NCBI GenBank assembly: GCA_009379795.1
Contig: WHTC01000008.1
Coordinates: 1-33,655, forward strand
Source of the DNA: Nitriliruptorales bacterium
GTDB lineage: Bacteria; Actinomycetota; Nitriliruptoria; Euzebyales; Egibacteraceae
DNA length: 33,655 nt
Direction of reading: 5' to 3'
Below, piece by piece: positions 1 through 7,622 of the stretch. Both the position numbers and the translations under genes were made by a program. Positions within the stretch are counted from its first letter, which is position 1. Every line of letters begins with the position of its first letter. The notes under the pieces were generated by a model, which was not told the origin of the DNA, ran no database searches, and worked only from the letters and a program-made list of their open reading frames with translations.

Positions 1-24
1 GCCGCGCGGCACGGGTCGCGCGGC
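1..24 (-). terminator. Possible hairpin terminator after sodA
   Basis: An 8-bp perfect inverted repeat (positions 1-8 with 17-24, loop of 8) lies about 40 nt downstream of the sodA stop codon on the minus strand. It could end the sodA transcript, but any T-tract would lie outside the window, so this remains a weak call. Confidence 0.3.
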
Positions 25-65
25 CCCCCTGGTTCCTGCAATGGATGCGGTGTGCGCTCGACCTC

Positions 66-677
66 CTACGCTGCGCCGCTCGTGGCCGCCTGATAGCGCT
101 CGGCGACGTCCGCCCAGTTGACGACGTTCCAGTACGCCTGGACGTACTCGGCCTTCACGTTGCGGTACTGCAGGTAGTAGGCGTGCTCCCACATGTCCAG
201 CAACAGCAGCGGCACCGCTCCGGTGAACTGGCGAACCTGGTGGTCGTTGTACTGACCGATCAGCAGGCGCTCACCGAGGCTGTCGTAGGACAGCACGGCC
301 CAACCGGAGCCCTGGATGCCGTTGGCCACCGCCGAGAAGTGCGCGCGGAACGCGTCGAACGAGCCGAAGTGCTCGTCGATGGCCCCGGCGAGCGCACCAT
401 CCGGCTTATCCCCGCCGTCCGGGGACAGGTTCGGCCAGAAGACCGAGTGGTTGACATGGCCGGCGTAGTGGAACGCGAGATCCTGCTGCAACAGGTTGAT
501 GTTGCCCAGGTTCCCTGACTCCCTTGCCTCGGCCATCTGCTCCAAGGCGGTGTTGGCCCCCTTCACGTAGGTCGCGTGGTGCTTGTCGTGGTGGAGCTGC
601 ATGATCTCGCCCGAGATGTGGGGCTCCAGGGCGCCGTAGTCGTACGGCAGATCAGGCAGGGTGTACGGATCGCTCAA
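66..677 (-). CDS. sodA: Superoxide dismutase, Fe/Mn type
   Basis: This cytoplasmic or secreted enzyme converts superoxide to oxygen and hydrogen peroxide. It is 203 residues, the normal length. The four metal ligands are all visible: His29 in the N-terminal HHDKHH helix, His77 in GHVNHS, and Asp161 and His165 in the family signature DMWEHAYY. His146 in the NDHQ segment matches the outer-sphere His of mycobacterial iron SOD rather than the Gln typical of E. coli enzymes, so iron or cambialistic use is possible; the metal cannot be fixed from sequence. The start is TTG, chosen because an AAGGAG site lies six bases upstream and the protein begins as in other SODs ([10 protein letters not shown]). 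There is no signal peptide. It diverges from malQ across a 157-nt intergenic space. It is not part of the usual origin-region gene order. Confidence 0.97.
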   Translation of the reverse strand: MSDPYTLPDLPYDYGALEPHISGEIMQLHHDKHHATYVKGANTALEQMAEARESGNLGNINLLQQDLAFHYAGHVNHSVFWPNLSPDGGDKPDGALAGAIDEHFGSFDAFRAHFSAVANGIQGSGWAVLSYDSLGERLLIGQYNDHQVRQFTGAVPLLLLDMWEHAYYLQYRNVKAEYVQAYWNVVNWADVAERYQAATSGAA

Positions 678-834
678 CTGCCACTCCTTGCGTCACGGGT
701 TCTTGCTAGGCCACCCAGGCGGTGGTTGTCTGCGATGGCGCGCACCCTACGTCCTCCCGGCGGGGCGCACGAATACATCTACCCCAGCAGCCGCGACCTA
801 GCCCGGATCGACGACATTGGCAACAGGGTGAGCC

Positions 835-3078
835 ATGAGCGCACATCTTCCGGAGGAGCTCGCGGCGCTGGCGACCGCTCACGGTGTCGCCACGACCTAC
901 GTCGATACCCGCGGCCGGCCGTTGCGCGTGCCCCCGACCACCGTCCGCGCCGTGCTGGCCGCCATGGACGTTCGCAGCGACGACGGCGAGGCTGTGCGAT
1001 CTTCCCTGCGGCTCGCGGATGAGGCGCCCTGGCGGCGGATCCTCCCACCGACCCTGGTGACGCGCGGCGACGCACCGGTGCCCCTCACGGTGCCGGAGCG
1101 CAACGCCGCGGACGCCCGTCTGGTCACGGCGGACGGCGCCGAGCGGGCGCTCACGCTGGATGACGGCATCTCCCAGGGTCCCGAGCGCACGCTCGACGGT
1201 ATTCGGCTGCACCGCCGCCACGTACGCCTGCCCGAGGGGCTGCCGCGTGGCACCCACCGGATGATCGTCAGGGCTGGCGACGACATCGCCGAAGCCCGCC
1301 TCCTGGTTGTGCCGGCGCGCTGCCCGGTTCCGGAAGGGCTGCGGTCCTGGGGCTGGCAGGTGCAGCTGTACGCCCTGCGCAGCGCCGCCAGCTGGGGGAT
1401 GGGCGACCTCGCCGATCTCCGCGGGCTGCTGACCGGCAGCGCGGGACCGCAGGGCGCCGGCCTGGTGCTGCTCAACCCCCTGCACGCGGTGATGCCGGTG
1501 CCGCAGCAGGAGCCCTCCCCCTACTACCCGGCCAGCCGCCGGTTCGTGAACCCCCTTTACCTCCGGGTCGAAGAATGCGACGGCTACACGGGTCTGACAG
1601 CTGAGGCGCGCGCACGGATCGACGCGCTGGCCGCTGGGGCCCGCAACCACGACCGCGACGAGCGCGTCGAGCGGGGTGCCGTATTCGGGTGGAAGCGAGA
1701 GGCCTTCGAACTGCTCGCGGCGCAGCCGCTTCCCCCTGACCGCCAGGAGGCCTTCGCGGGGTATCAGCGGGCCGAGGGTCAAGGCCTGGTGGACTTCGCC
1801 GTCGCTGCGGCGTTGGCCGAACAGCACGGGCGGTCGTTCCGGGACTGGCCCGCCGCGCTGCAAGACCCCCGATCGGACGCGGTGGCGTCTGCTCGCCGAG
1901 AGCTCGCTGACCGGGTCCGGCTACATCTGTGGCTGCAATGGCAGTGCGACACGCAGTTACATGCCGCGCAGACCGCCGCCAGGGAAGGGGGGATGCCCGT
2001 CGGGATCGTGACCGATCTGGCGGTGGGCGTCGACCCGGGCGGTGCGGACGCCTGGGCGCTGCAGGCGGACCTTGCCCTGGGCGTGACCGTCGGCGCACCG
2101 CCGGATGCGTTCAACCAGCAGGGTCAGGACTGGCGGGTGCCGCCCCTGCGACCGGACCGTCTTCCGGAAACCGGCTTCGCGCCCTTCCGCGATGTGGTGC
2201 GTTCTCAGCTTCGCCAAGCGGGCGGCCTGCGCATCGACCACGCCATGGGTCTGTTCCGGCTCTTCTGGATCCCGGAAGGGGCGCCATCCAGTGAGGGCAC
2301 GTACGTTCGCTACCCGGCCGACGCGCTGCTCGGCATCCTCGCGCTGGAGGCGGAGGCGGCCGGAGCCGTGATCATCGGTGAGGACCTGGGAACAGTCGAA
2401 CGCGGCGTGCCCGAGACGCTACGCGGCAACGGGGTGCTGGGCTCACGCGTGTTGTGGTTCGAGCGCGAGGAGCGCGGCCGGCATGGCCAGAACACCGACG
2501 AGAGGATCCCGCGCCGGCGCGCCCGCGACTACCCTGAGCTCGCCCTCACCTCGGTGACCACCCACGATCTTCCGACCGCGGCAGGGTTCCTGGCTGGTGA
2601 GGCCACCCGGGTCCGCGCCACGCTCGGCCAACTGGCGCACCCCGAGGCCGAACAGGCCAACGCCGCTGAGGAGCGAGCCTCCCTGCTCGCGCTCCTGATC
2701 AGGGAGGGACTGCTCGACGAGGACGACGCCGCCCACCCGGCCGCCGTCGTCGAAGCCATGCACGCCTTCGTCGCCCGCACACCTTCGGTGCTGGTGGCTG
2801 CCAACTTGGCGGACGCCGTAGGGGACCTGCGCCAGCCGAACCTGCCCGGCACGGTGAAGGAGTACCCGAACTGGTCGTTGCCGGTAGCGCAGCCGACCGG
2901 CGAGCCGCCTGCGCCTGGCGAGCTGCTCCCGCCCTCGCGGCCGCTGCTGGTCGAAGAACTCCTGGCTCATCCGCGCGTCCTGCGCTTGGCCGCGGTCATG
3001 CGTGCGGGGCGAGAGGCCGGCAAGCAGCACCGCGCCTCCGCTGGTGGTGACGCGGAGGGGGACGGCGGAGCCGGTTGA
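835..3078 (+). CDS. malQ: 4-alpha-glucanotransferase (amylomaltase), GH77
   Basis: This enzyme transfers alpha-1,4-glucan segments between maltodextrins or onto glucose, in maltodextrin and glycogen metabolism in the cytoplasm. It is 747 residues, the long actinobacterial form with an extra N-terminal domain of about 170 residues before the GH77 barrel. Barrel motifs are in the expected order: the substrate loop around PSPYYPASRRFVNPLY, the nucleophile Asp468 in LRIDHAMGL, the general acid/base Glu516 in GEDLGTV, and Asp578 in TTHDLPT. A C-terminal segment NLPGTVKEYPNWS is also typical. The ATG start follows a weak GGTGAG. It is convergent with cca, with a gap of only 16 nt. No other sugar gene is nearby, so it stands alone here. 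Confidence 0.96.
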   Translation: MSAHLPEELAALATAHGVATTYVDTRGRPLRVPPTTVRAVLAAMDVRSDDGEAVRSSLRLADEAPWRRILPPTLVTRGDAPVPLTVPERNAADARLVTADGAERALTLDDGISQGPERTLDGIRLHRRHVRLPEGLPRGTHRMIVRAGDDIAEARLLVVPARCPVPEGLRSWGWQVQLYALRSAASWGMGDLADLRGLLTGSAGPQGAGLVLLNPLHAVMPVPQQEPSPYYPASRRFVNPLYLRVEECDGYTGLTAEARARIDALAAGARNHDRDERVERGAVFGWKREAFELLAAQPLPPDRQEAFAGYQRAEGQGLVDFAVAAALAEQHGRSFRDWPAALQDPRSDAVASARRELADRVRLHLWLQWQCDTQLHAAQTAAREGGMPVGIVTDLAVGVDPGGADAWALQADLALGVTVGAPPDAFNQQGQDWRVPPLRPDRLPETGFAPFRDVVRSQLRQAGGLRIDHAMGLFRLFWIPEGAPSSEGTYVRYPADALLGILALEAEAAGAVIIGEDLGTVERGVPETLRGNGVLGSRVLWFEREERGRHGQNTDERIPRRRARDYPELALTSVTTHDLPTAAGFLAGEATRVRATLGQLAHPEAEQANAAEERASLLALLIREGLLDEDDAAHPAAVVEAMHAFVARTPSVLVAANLADAVGDLRQPNLPGTVKEYPNWSLPVAQPTGEPPAPGELLPPSRPLLVEELLAHPRVLRLAAVMRAGREAGKQHRASAGGDAEGDGGAG

Positions 3079-3094
3079 GAGCCGCCGCCGCGAT

Positions 3095-4516
3095 CTAGCG
3101 CAAACCCTGTTTCTCAGCCCACGTGTCGAGCAGGAGGTAGGCCTCCTCCTCCGACATCGGGCCCTGCTCGAGCCGCGCGTCGAGGAGCATTGATCGCGCC
3201 TTGCCTACCAGCGGGCCCGGCTCCAGCCCGAGATAGTCCATGATCTGGCGACCGTCAAGCGCCGGGCGCAGGGAGCGGATCTCCTCCTCGGCCTCCAGGT
3301 GGGCGATGCGTGACTCCAGGTCGTCCATCCTCCGGGCGAACCGGCGGGCCTTGATGCGGTTCTGGGTGGTCACGTCAGCGCGGGTGAGCGCGTTCAGTCG
3401 GGCCAACTGCTCCCGGGATCCGGCGTCGCGCACGTAGCGGCGGACCGCGGAATCCGTCCACACATCATCGGCGTAGCCATGGAAACGCAGGTGCAGCCGA
3501 ACCAGCGCGCTGACGTCGTCGACAAGGTGGTGGGGGTACCGAAGTTCCTTCAGACGCCGCTCGGCCATGCGCGCGCCCACGACCTCGTGGTGGTGGAACG
3601 TCACCTTGCCGTCCTGCCCATAGGCGCGGGTTGCCGGCTTGCCGATATCGTGCAGCAGCGCGGCCAAGCGCAGTGTCAGGTCGTCATGCGGGACGCAGCG
3701 GTCCACCACGGCCAGCGTGTGCGCGTAGACGTCCTTGTGACGGTGGAGCGGGTCCCGCTCCATGCGCAGCGCCGGGATCTCGGGCAGGAATCGGTCGGCG
3801 AGACCGGTCTCGCAGAGCAACTCGATCCCGCGCGCATGCCCCTGGACCACCACCAAGCGGCTCAGCTCGTCCCGGATGCGCTCCCGGCTGACCGAGTCGA
3901 GCGCCGCAGCCATGTCGGTGGCCGCCTTGCGGGTGTCGTCGTCCGGCTCGGCCTCCAGCGTGGCGGCGAAACGCGCCAACCGGACCATACGCAGCGGGTC
4001 GTCACCGAAGCTGGATCGCGGATCGATCGGCGTGCGCAAGATCCGGTTTCGCAGGTCCCGCAGGCCGCCGAAAGGGTCGGTGAACCGCAGGTCGGGCAGG
4101 CGCATGGCCATCGCGTTGATCGTGAAGTCCCGCCGCGACAGGTCGCCGTCGATGCTCGAACCGAAGGTGACCTTGGGGTGACGGGAACCGGGGGTATAGG
4201 TGTCTGCCCGAAAGGTGGTGATCTCCAGTTTCAGGGCGCCCTTATGGGCGCTGACGGTCCCAAACCGCGCGCCGGTCAGCCACAGATGGTCAGCCCACCC
4301 GCGCACCAGCCGCTCGCTTTGGCGCGGGTCCGCTGAGGTGGCGAAGTCGAGGTCGTCCTGAGACCGCCCGAGCATCGCGTCACGGACGGTGCCGCCCACG
4401 AGATACAACTCGTGGCCGGCGTCGGTGAAGCGCTGACCCAGGTCCTGGACGAGCGGGTAGACGGCGGCGAGCGCCGCGATCCCGCGTCGTTGCTCGGCAG
4501 TGAAGTCGTCGGTCAT
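3095..4516 (-). CDS. cca: CCA tRNA nucleotidyltransferase
   Basis: This enzyme builds or repairs the 3'-CCA end of tRNAs from CTP and ATP. It is 473 residues. The class II head domain is clear: LVGGTVRDAMLG at about residues 39-50, followed by the metal-binding DDLDF with Asp55 and Asp57. A central RNA-binding region contains LARFAATLEAEPD. An HD-type domain follows, with LLHDIGKPATR near residue 287, as in actinobacterial PcnA/Rv3907c. The tRNA-Ile in this window does not encode its own CCA, consistent with a need for this enzyme. The ATG start has no strong ribosome site. A 6-bp hairpin (4532-4546) lies just upstream in the divergent space shared with the NUDIX gene. Confidence 0.95.
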   Translation of the reverse strand: MTDDFTAEQRRGIAALAAVYPLVQDLGQRFTDAGHELYLVGGTVRDAMLGRSQDDLDFATSADPRQSERLVRGWADHLWLTGARFGTVSAHKGALKLEITTFRADTYTPGSRHPKVTFGSSIDGDLSRRDFTINAMAMRLPDLRFTDPFGGLRDLRNRILRTPIDPRSSFGDDPLRMVRLARFAATLEAEPDDDTRKAATDMAAALDSVSRERIRDELSRLVVVQGHARGIELLCETGLADRFLPEIPALRMERDPLHRHKDVYAHTLAVVDRCVPHDDLTLRLAALLHDIGKPATRAYGQDGKVTFHHHEVVGARMAERRLKELRYPHHLVDDVSALVRLHLRFHGYADDVWTDSAVRRYVRDAGSREQLARLNALTRADVTTQNRIKARRFARRMDDLESRIAHLEAEEEIRSLRPALDGRQIMDYLGLEPGPLVGKARSMLLDARLEQGPMSEEEAYLLLDTWAEKQGLR

Positions 4517-4701
4517 TGATCTCAGTCATGTGCCGGAGGATCCGGCTGATCAGGGCGAGGCCGGAAGACGCCCCTGGCAGGTCATGGTAGCCGGACCCTC
4601 CCGCCGACCCTGGTGACCGACGAGGGAAGTCCGCAGCAGGACAGCACGAGAGGTAGGCGAGCGGGCAGGACTCTCCCTGAGAGGAGGTTGCGACCCGGCA
4701 C

Positions 4702-4707
4702 TATCCT
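4702..4707 (+). promoter_or_regulatory. -10 box for a leaderless NUDIX transcript
   Basis: TATCCT ends seven bases before the GTG at 4715, so transcription would begin at or next to the start codon. No good -35 is seen. The same spacing recurs at four other places in this window. Confidence 0.5.
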
Positions 4708-4714
4708 CACGGGA

Positions 4715-5269
4715 GTGTCCCGCTATCCGACCCAACGGGCGATCAGCGCCGGCGGTCTGGTCTTCGACGACCGGACAGACGGACGGTGGGTCGTCCTGAT
4801 CTCCCGCCGTAACGCGGCGGGAGATCTGCAGTGGACCCTGCCCAAGGGCGGACTCGAGGAGGGAGAGGACCACCGCGGCGCCGCGCTGCGAGAGGTCCGG
4901 GAGGAAACGGGCCTGGACTGCGAGATCGTGTCCGAATTGGGGGTCGTCGACTATTGGTTCGTATGGCGACCGGAAGAAGTGCGCTACCACAAGTTCGTGC
5001 ACTACTACCTCATGCGGCATCTGGGCGGGGATCCGGCGCCACGCGACGACGAGGCCGAGGATGTCGAGTGGTTCCCTGTGGAGAACGCGCTCCAGCGCTT
5101 GAGTCACGCCAACGAGCGGGAGTTGGTCGCGGCGGCCCGTGTCGCTGTGGCCCCTGCGACGCCTGACGGGCCCGCGACCGGGGAGGCTGCCCCTGGTGGT
5201 GAGGTGACCGCGCCGGACGGCGCGACAGGCGGCGCGCGGCGTGAGGAGCGAGGGCGGCGGCAGCAATGA
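4715..5269 (+). CDS. NUDIX hydrolase (MutT4-like)
   Basis: This protein belongs to the NUDIX superfamily, which hydrolyses nucleoside diphosphate derivatives such as oxidised dNTPs or dinucleoside polyphosphates; its exact substrate cannot be told. The full Nudix box (G-x5-E-x7-REVREETGL) lies at residues 45-67. The later motifs DYWFVW and HKFVHYYLM match mycobacterial MutT4 (Rv3908), which also sits between cca and the DUF6049 gene. The GTG at 4715 gives 184 residues and starts just before the conserved beta strand RAISAGG. An in-frame GTG at 4613 would add 34 basic, unconserved residues. I prefer 4715 because of the -10 box seven bases upstream. The last 50 or so residues are low-complexity. 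The stop overlaps the next gene as ATGA, indicating translational coupling. Confidence 0.9.
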   Translation: MSRYPTQRAISAGGLVFDDRTDGRWVVLISRRNAAGDLQWTLPKGGLEEGEDHRGAALREVREETGLDCEIVSELGVVDYWFVWRPEEVRYHKFVHYYLMRHLGGDPAPRDDEAEDVEWFPVENALQRLSHANERELVAAARVAVAPATPDGPATGEAAPGGEVTAPDGATGGARREERGRRQQ

Positions 5270-7398
5270 GACGAGCCCTGGCAGACCGGCTGCTCGTGAC
5301 GCTGGTCCTGCTCGCGCCGGTTCCCCTCGCCGGCGGACCCGCCGTCGCGCAGGCCGACGACCAGCAGGCCGGCGAGGGCACGAGCGGGGATGAGCCGGAC
5401 CTCCTGATCACCGGGCTGACTGGCGTGGTCCGGTCTGGCGACAGGCTGGACGTAACCGGCGAGGTGCGCAACCCTGGCGGGGAGTCGTTGGAGGGTGCAC
5501 ACCTCGTGGCGACGCTGCTGCGCCCGAGCAGCAACCGCCTCGACCTCCACCGGGCACTCGATGATCCCGGACGCGCACCGGCCCGTCGTGTGGTTGGGCG
5601 CTTCCAGACCGACCTGCAGCCAGTCCCCGCCGGTGGCCGCGCACCGCTGCAGTTCGACGTCCCGATCACCGACCTGGGACTGGGGGCGCTGCCGGACGCG
5701 GCGGCCGGGGTCTACCCGCTGCAGCTGGACCTGCGGCAGGGAGGAGCGCTGCTCGACCAGGTTGTCACAAGCCTCATCGCCATGCCCGACCAGCTTGGTG
5801 AGCCCCTGCGGGCGGCGATCGTCGCTCCGCTGGACAGTCCTCTGGGGCTGTCGGCGGACGGATCGGTAGTGAACGATCCCCTCGCCGGGGACCTCGGCGG
5901 CGGCGGCCACCTGCCAGGACTGGCGGACGCGCTGCAGCGCGCGCCTGACCTTCCCCTCACCCTGGCGACCAGCGGCGCGGTGCTCACCGCCGCCGAGGAG
6001 GCCATCGACGGCTTTACCGCGACCGACGCGGCCGGCGCGGTCGTGGTGAGCGAGGAAGACCCGGAGGCCCGCCGGGCGGCCAGCCTGATCGACGACGTCA
6101 ACGGCGTGCTCGGCCGCCCCGAGGTCGAGCATGTCGCCCTGCCGTTCGCTTCCGCCGACCTGGTTGCCCTCGTGCGCGACCGCCAACCCGACGCCGCCAG
6201 GCAGGCGATGGCGCAGGGAGCCGTAAGCTCCGCGGCCGCAACCGGCGACCGGCCGGCGCCGGGCGTGCTGCTGCCCCCGGATCATCTCGATGAGGCGACG
6301 CTCGACACGCTGGCCGCCGCGGTGGACACCGTTCTGCTGGACGCCCGCAACCTGGGGCGGCAGGAGCCGAACCCGGCTGGGCTGACTCCTTCGCCCGTAC
6401 GGCGGCTGCCGACCTCCGGCGGATCGACCCTGAGCGCGCTGGTGGCCGACGCCTGGCTGTCAGCGCTGTTGGCGGGGGATTTCCCGCCAGAGAACGGTGA
6501 GGTGAGCGCGTCCACCCCCGCCCTGGCCGCGCAGCGCATCCTGGCAGAGAGCGCGGCAGTGTACTTCGAACGTCCGTTCAATGAGCAGACTCGCGGGTTG
6601 CTGCTCACCCCGCCCATCCCCTGGAACCTGCCGGCCGACACGCTGATGGCCCTGCTCGAAGGGTTGGACGAAGCGCCGTGGTTGCGGCCGGTCACCGCAC
6701 CGGACCTGGCCGAACAGGTGCCAATGGCTGAGGAGCCCGTCGCGCTGGCCTATCCGGAGCAGGCACGGGCACGCGAACTCGACGCGGCCTACCTGGCCTC
6801 GATCGAGGAGGCCCGGGTGGCCGTCGCATCGTTGGCCGCCATCCTCGCTACCGATGAGGAACCGGAGGACGCCGATCGGGTGCTGCGCATCGCCACATCG
6901 ATCTACTACCGCGGCGAGCGCCGCGACCAGGGCTTGCAGTTGGTCGACACCGTCCAAGCCGCGGCGAACAGCGTCTTCGACGGGGTGGGCGTGGTTCCCG
7001 GCCCGCAGTTCACCCTGACCAGCCGCAGCGGGGACGTGCCGGTCACGCTCGCCAACGAGTCCGGGGTCGCGGTCCGTGTCTTCGTCCGGGTTGAGTCACC
7101 CCGCTTCGCCTTCGCTCAGGACGTGCGGGAGGCGACCCTCGCGCCGGGCGAGCAGGTTCCGGTGGTGTTCAGGACCGAAGCACTGACCCCGGGCGCCACC
7201 GCGCCAATCGAGGTGACGGTCACCGACGCGCAGGAGGACCGCGTGCTGGCCACCGGCCGAGTGGTGGTGGCGACCAGAGCGGACTCGGTCACGGCCCTGG
7301 TCGTGACGGTCGGCGCCGGGCTCTTCCTGGCAGGATGGTGGCTGCGCGATGTCCGGCGACGGCGCACGGAGCGCCTGAAGGCAAAGATGGCCTCTTGA
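5266..7398 (+). CDS. DUF6049 family secreted, membrane-anchored protein
   Basis: This is an envelope protein of unknown function, 710 residues, homologous by position and architecture to Rv3909. The N-terminus has a signal sequence: MRR, then a hydrophobic stretch to about residue 22, then an AVAQA cleavage-like site. A large exported domain follows. A single C-terminal membrane segment lies at about residues 675-693, followed by a strongly basic cytoplasmic tail (RRRRTERLKAK). The region before the anchor, about residues 570-670, looks like an immunoglobulin-like beta domain (VPVTLANESGVAV, ATLAPGEQVPV). It begins in an ATGA overlap with the NUDIX gene. In most actinobacteria murJ follows directly; here it does not. 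A role in envelope assembly is inferred from the neighbourhood only. Confidence 0.88.
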   Translation: MRRALADRLLVTLVLLAPVPLAGGPAVAQADDQQAGEGTSGDEPDLLITGLTGVVRSGDRLDVTGEVRNPGGESLEGAHLVATLLRPSSNRLDLHRALDDPGRAPARRVVGRFQTDLQPVPAGGRAPLQFDVPITDLGLGALPDAAAGVYPLQLDLRQGGALLDQVVTSLIAMPDQLGEPLRAAIVAPLDSPLGLSADGSVVNDPLAGDLGGGGHLPGLADALQRAPDLPLTLATSGAVLTAAEEAIDGFTATDAAGAVVVSEEDPEARRAASLIDDVNGVLGRPEVEHVALPFASADLVALVRDRQPDAARQAMAQGAVSSAAATGDRPAPGVLLPPDHLDEATLDTLAAAVDTVLLDARNLGRQEPNPAGLTPSPVRRLPTSGGSTLSALVADAWLSALLAGDFPPENGEVSASTPALAAQRILAESAAVYFERPFNEQTRGLLLTPPIPWNLPADTLMALLEGLDEAPWLRPVTAPDLAEQVPMAEEPVALAYPEQARARELDAAYLASIEEARVAVASLAAILATDEEPEDADRVLRIATSIYYRGERRDQGLQLVDTVQAAANSVFDGVGVVPGPQFTLTSRSGDVPVTLANESGVAVRVFVRVESPRFAFAQDVREATLAPGEQVPVVFRTEALTPGATAPIEVTVTDAQEDRVLATGRVVVATRADSVTALVVTVGAGLFLAGWWLRDVRRRRTERLKAKMAS

Positions 7399-7484
7399 GC
7401 GACGGGGACGGCAATCGGGGCCGGGTTACACAGAGCGTCATTGACGTTACTCGACGTTTCCTCAAGCGTCGAGGTGTCCTCACG

Positions 7485-7490
7485 TACACT
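7485..7490 (+). promoter_or_regulatory. -10 box upstream of the kinase gene
   Basis: TACACT in the 224-nt space between the DUF6049 gene and the kinase gene is a good actinobacterial -10. No strong -35 is visible. The predicted transcription start falls on or beside the GTG at 7497, which opens a short reading frame. Confidence 0.45.
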
Positions 7491-7496
7491 CACAGG

Positions 7497-7568
7497 GTGC
7501 ACGGGCGCGTCTTCGGATGCGCGGCGATTACCGACAGCAGGACGTGCCGACCTTGCCGGCACCTCTAG
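7497..7568 (+). CDS. Possible 23-codon leaderless upstream peptide
   Basis: The GTG at 7497 lies six bases after a TACACT -10 box and opens a 23-residue frame ending at the TAG of 7566-7568. The peptide contains three cysteines, two of them in TCRPCRHL near the end. It is in the same frame as the kinase gene and stops 54 nt before the preferred kinase start, or six before an alternative one. Short leaderless upstream peptides, some cysteine-rich and regulatory, are known in mycobacteria. Whether this one is translated is unknown. Confidence 0.3.
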   Translation: MHGRVFGCAAITDSRTCRPCRHL

Positions 7569-7622
7569 TAAGGCATGACCTCGCCCCATGAGGGACACAG
7601 GTGCCTCGACGAGGCCCGGTTG

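Noticed and set aside
706-1863. 385-codon antisense frame over malQ
   Set aside because: Low-complexity Arg/Gly/Pro product with no motif, fully inside a well-supported gene.
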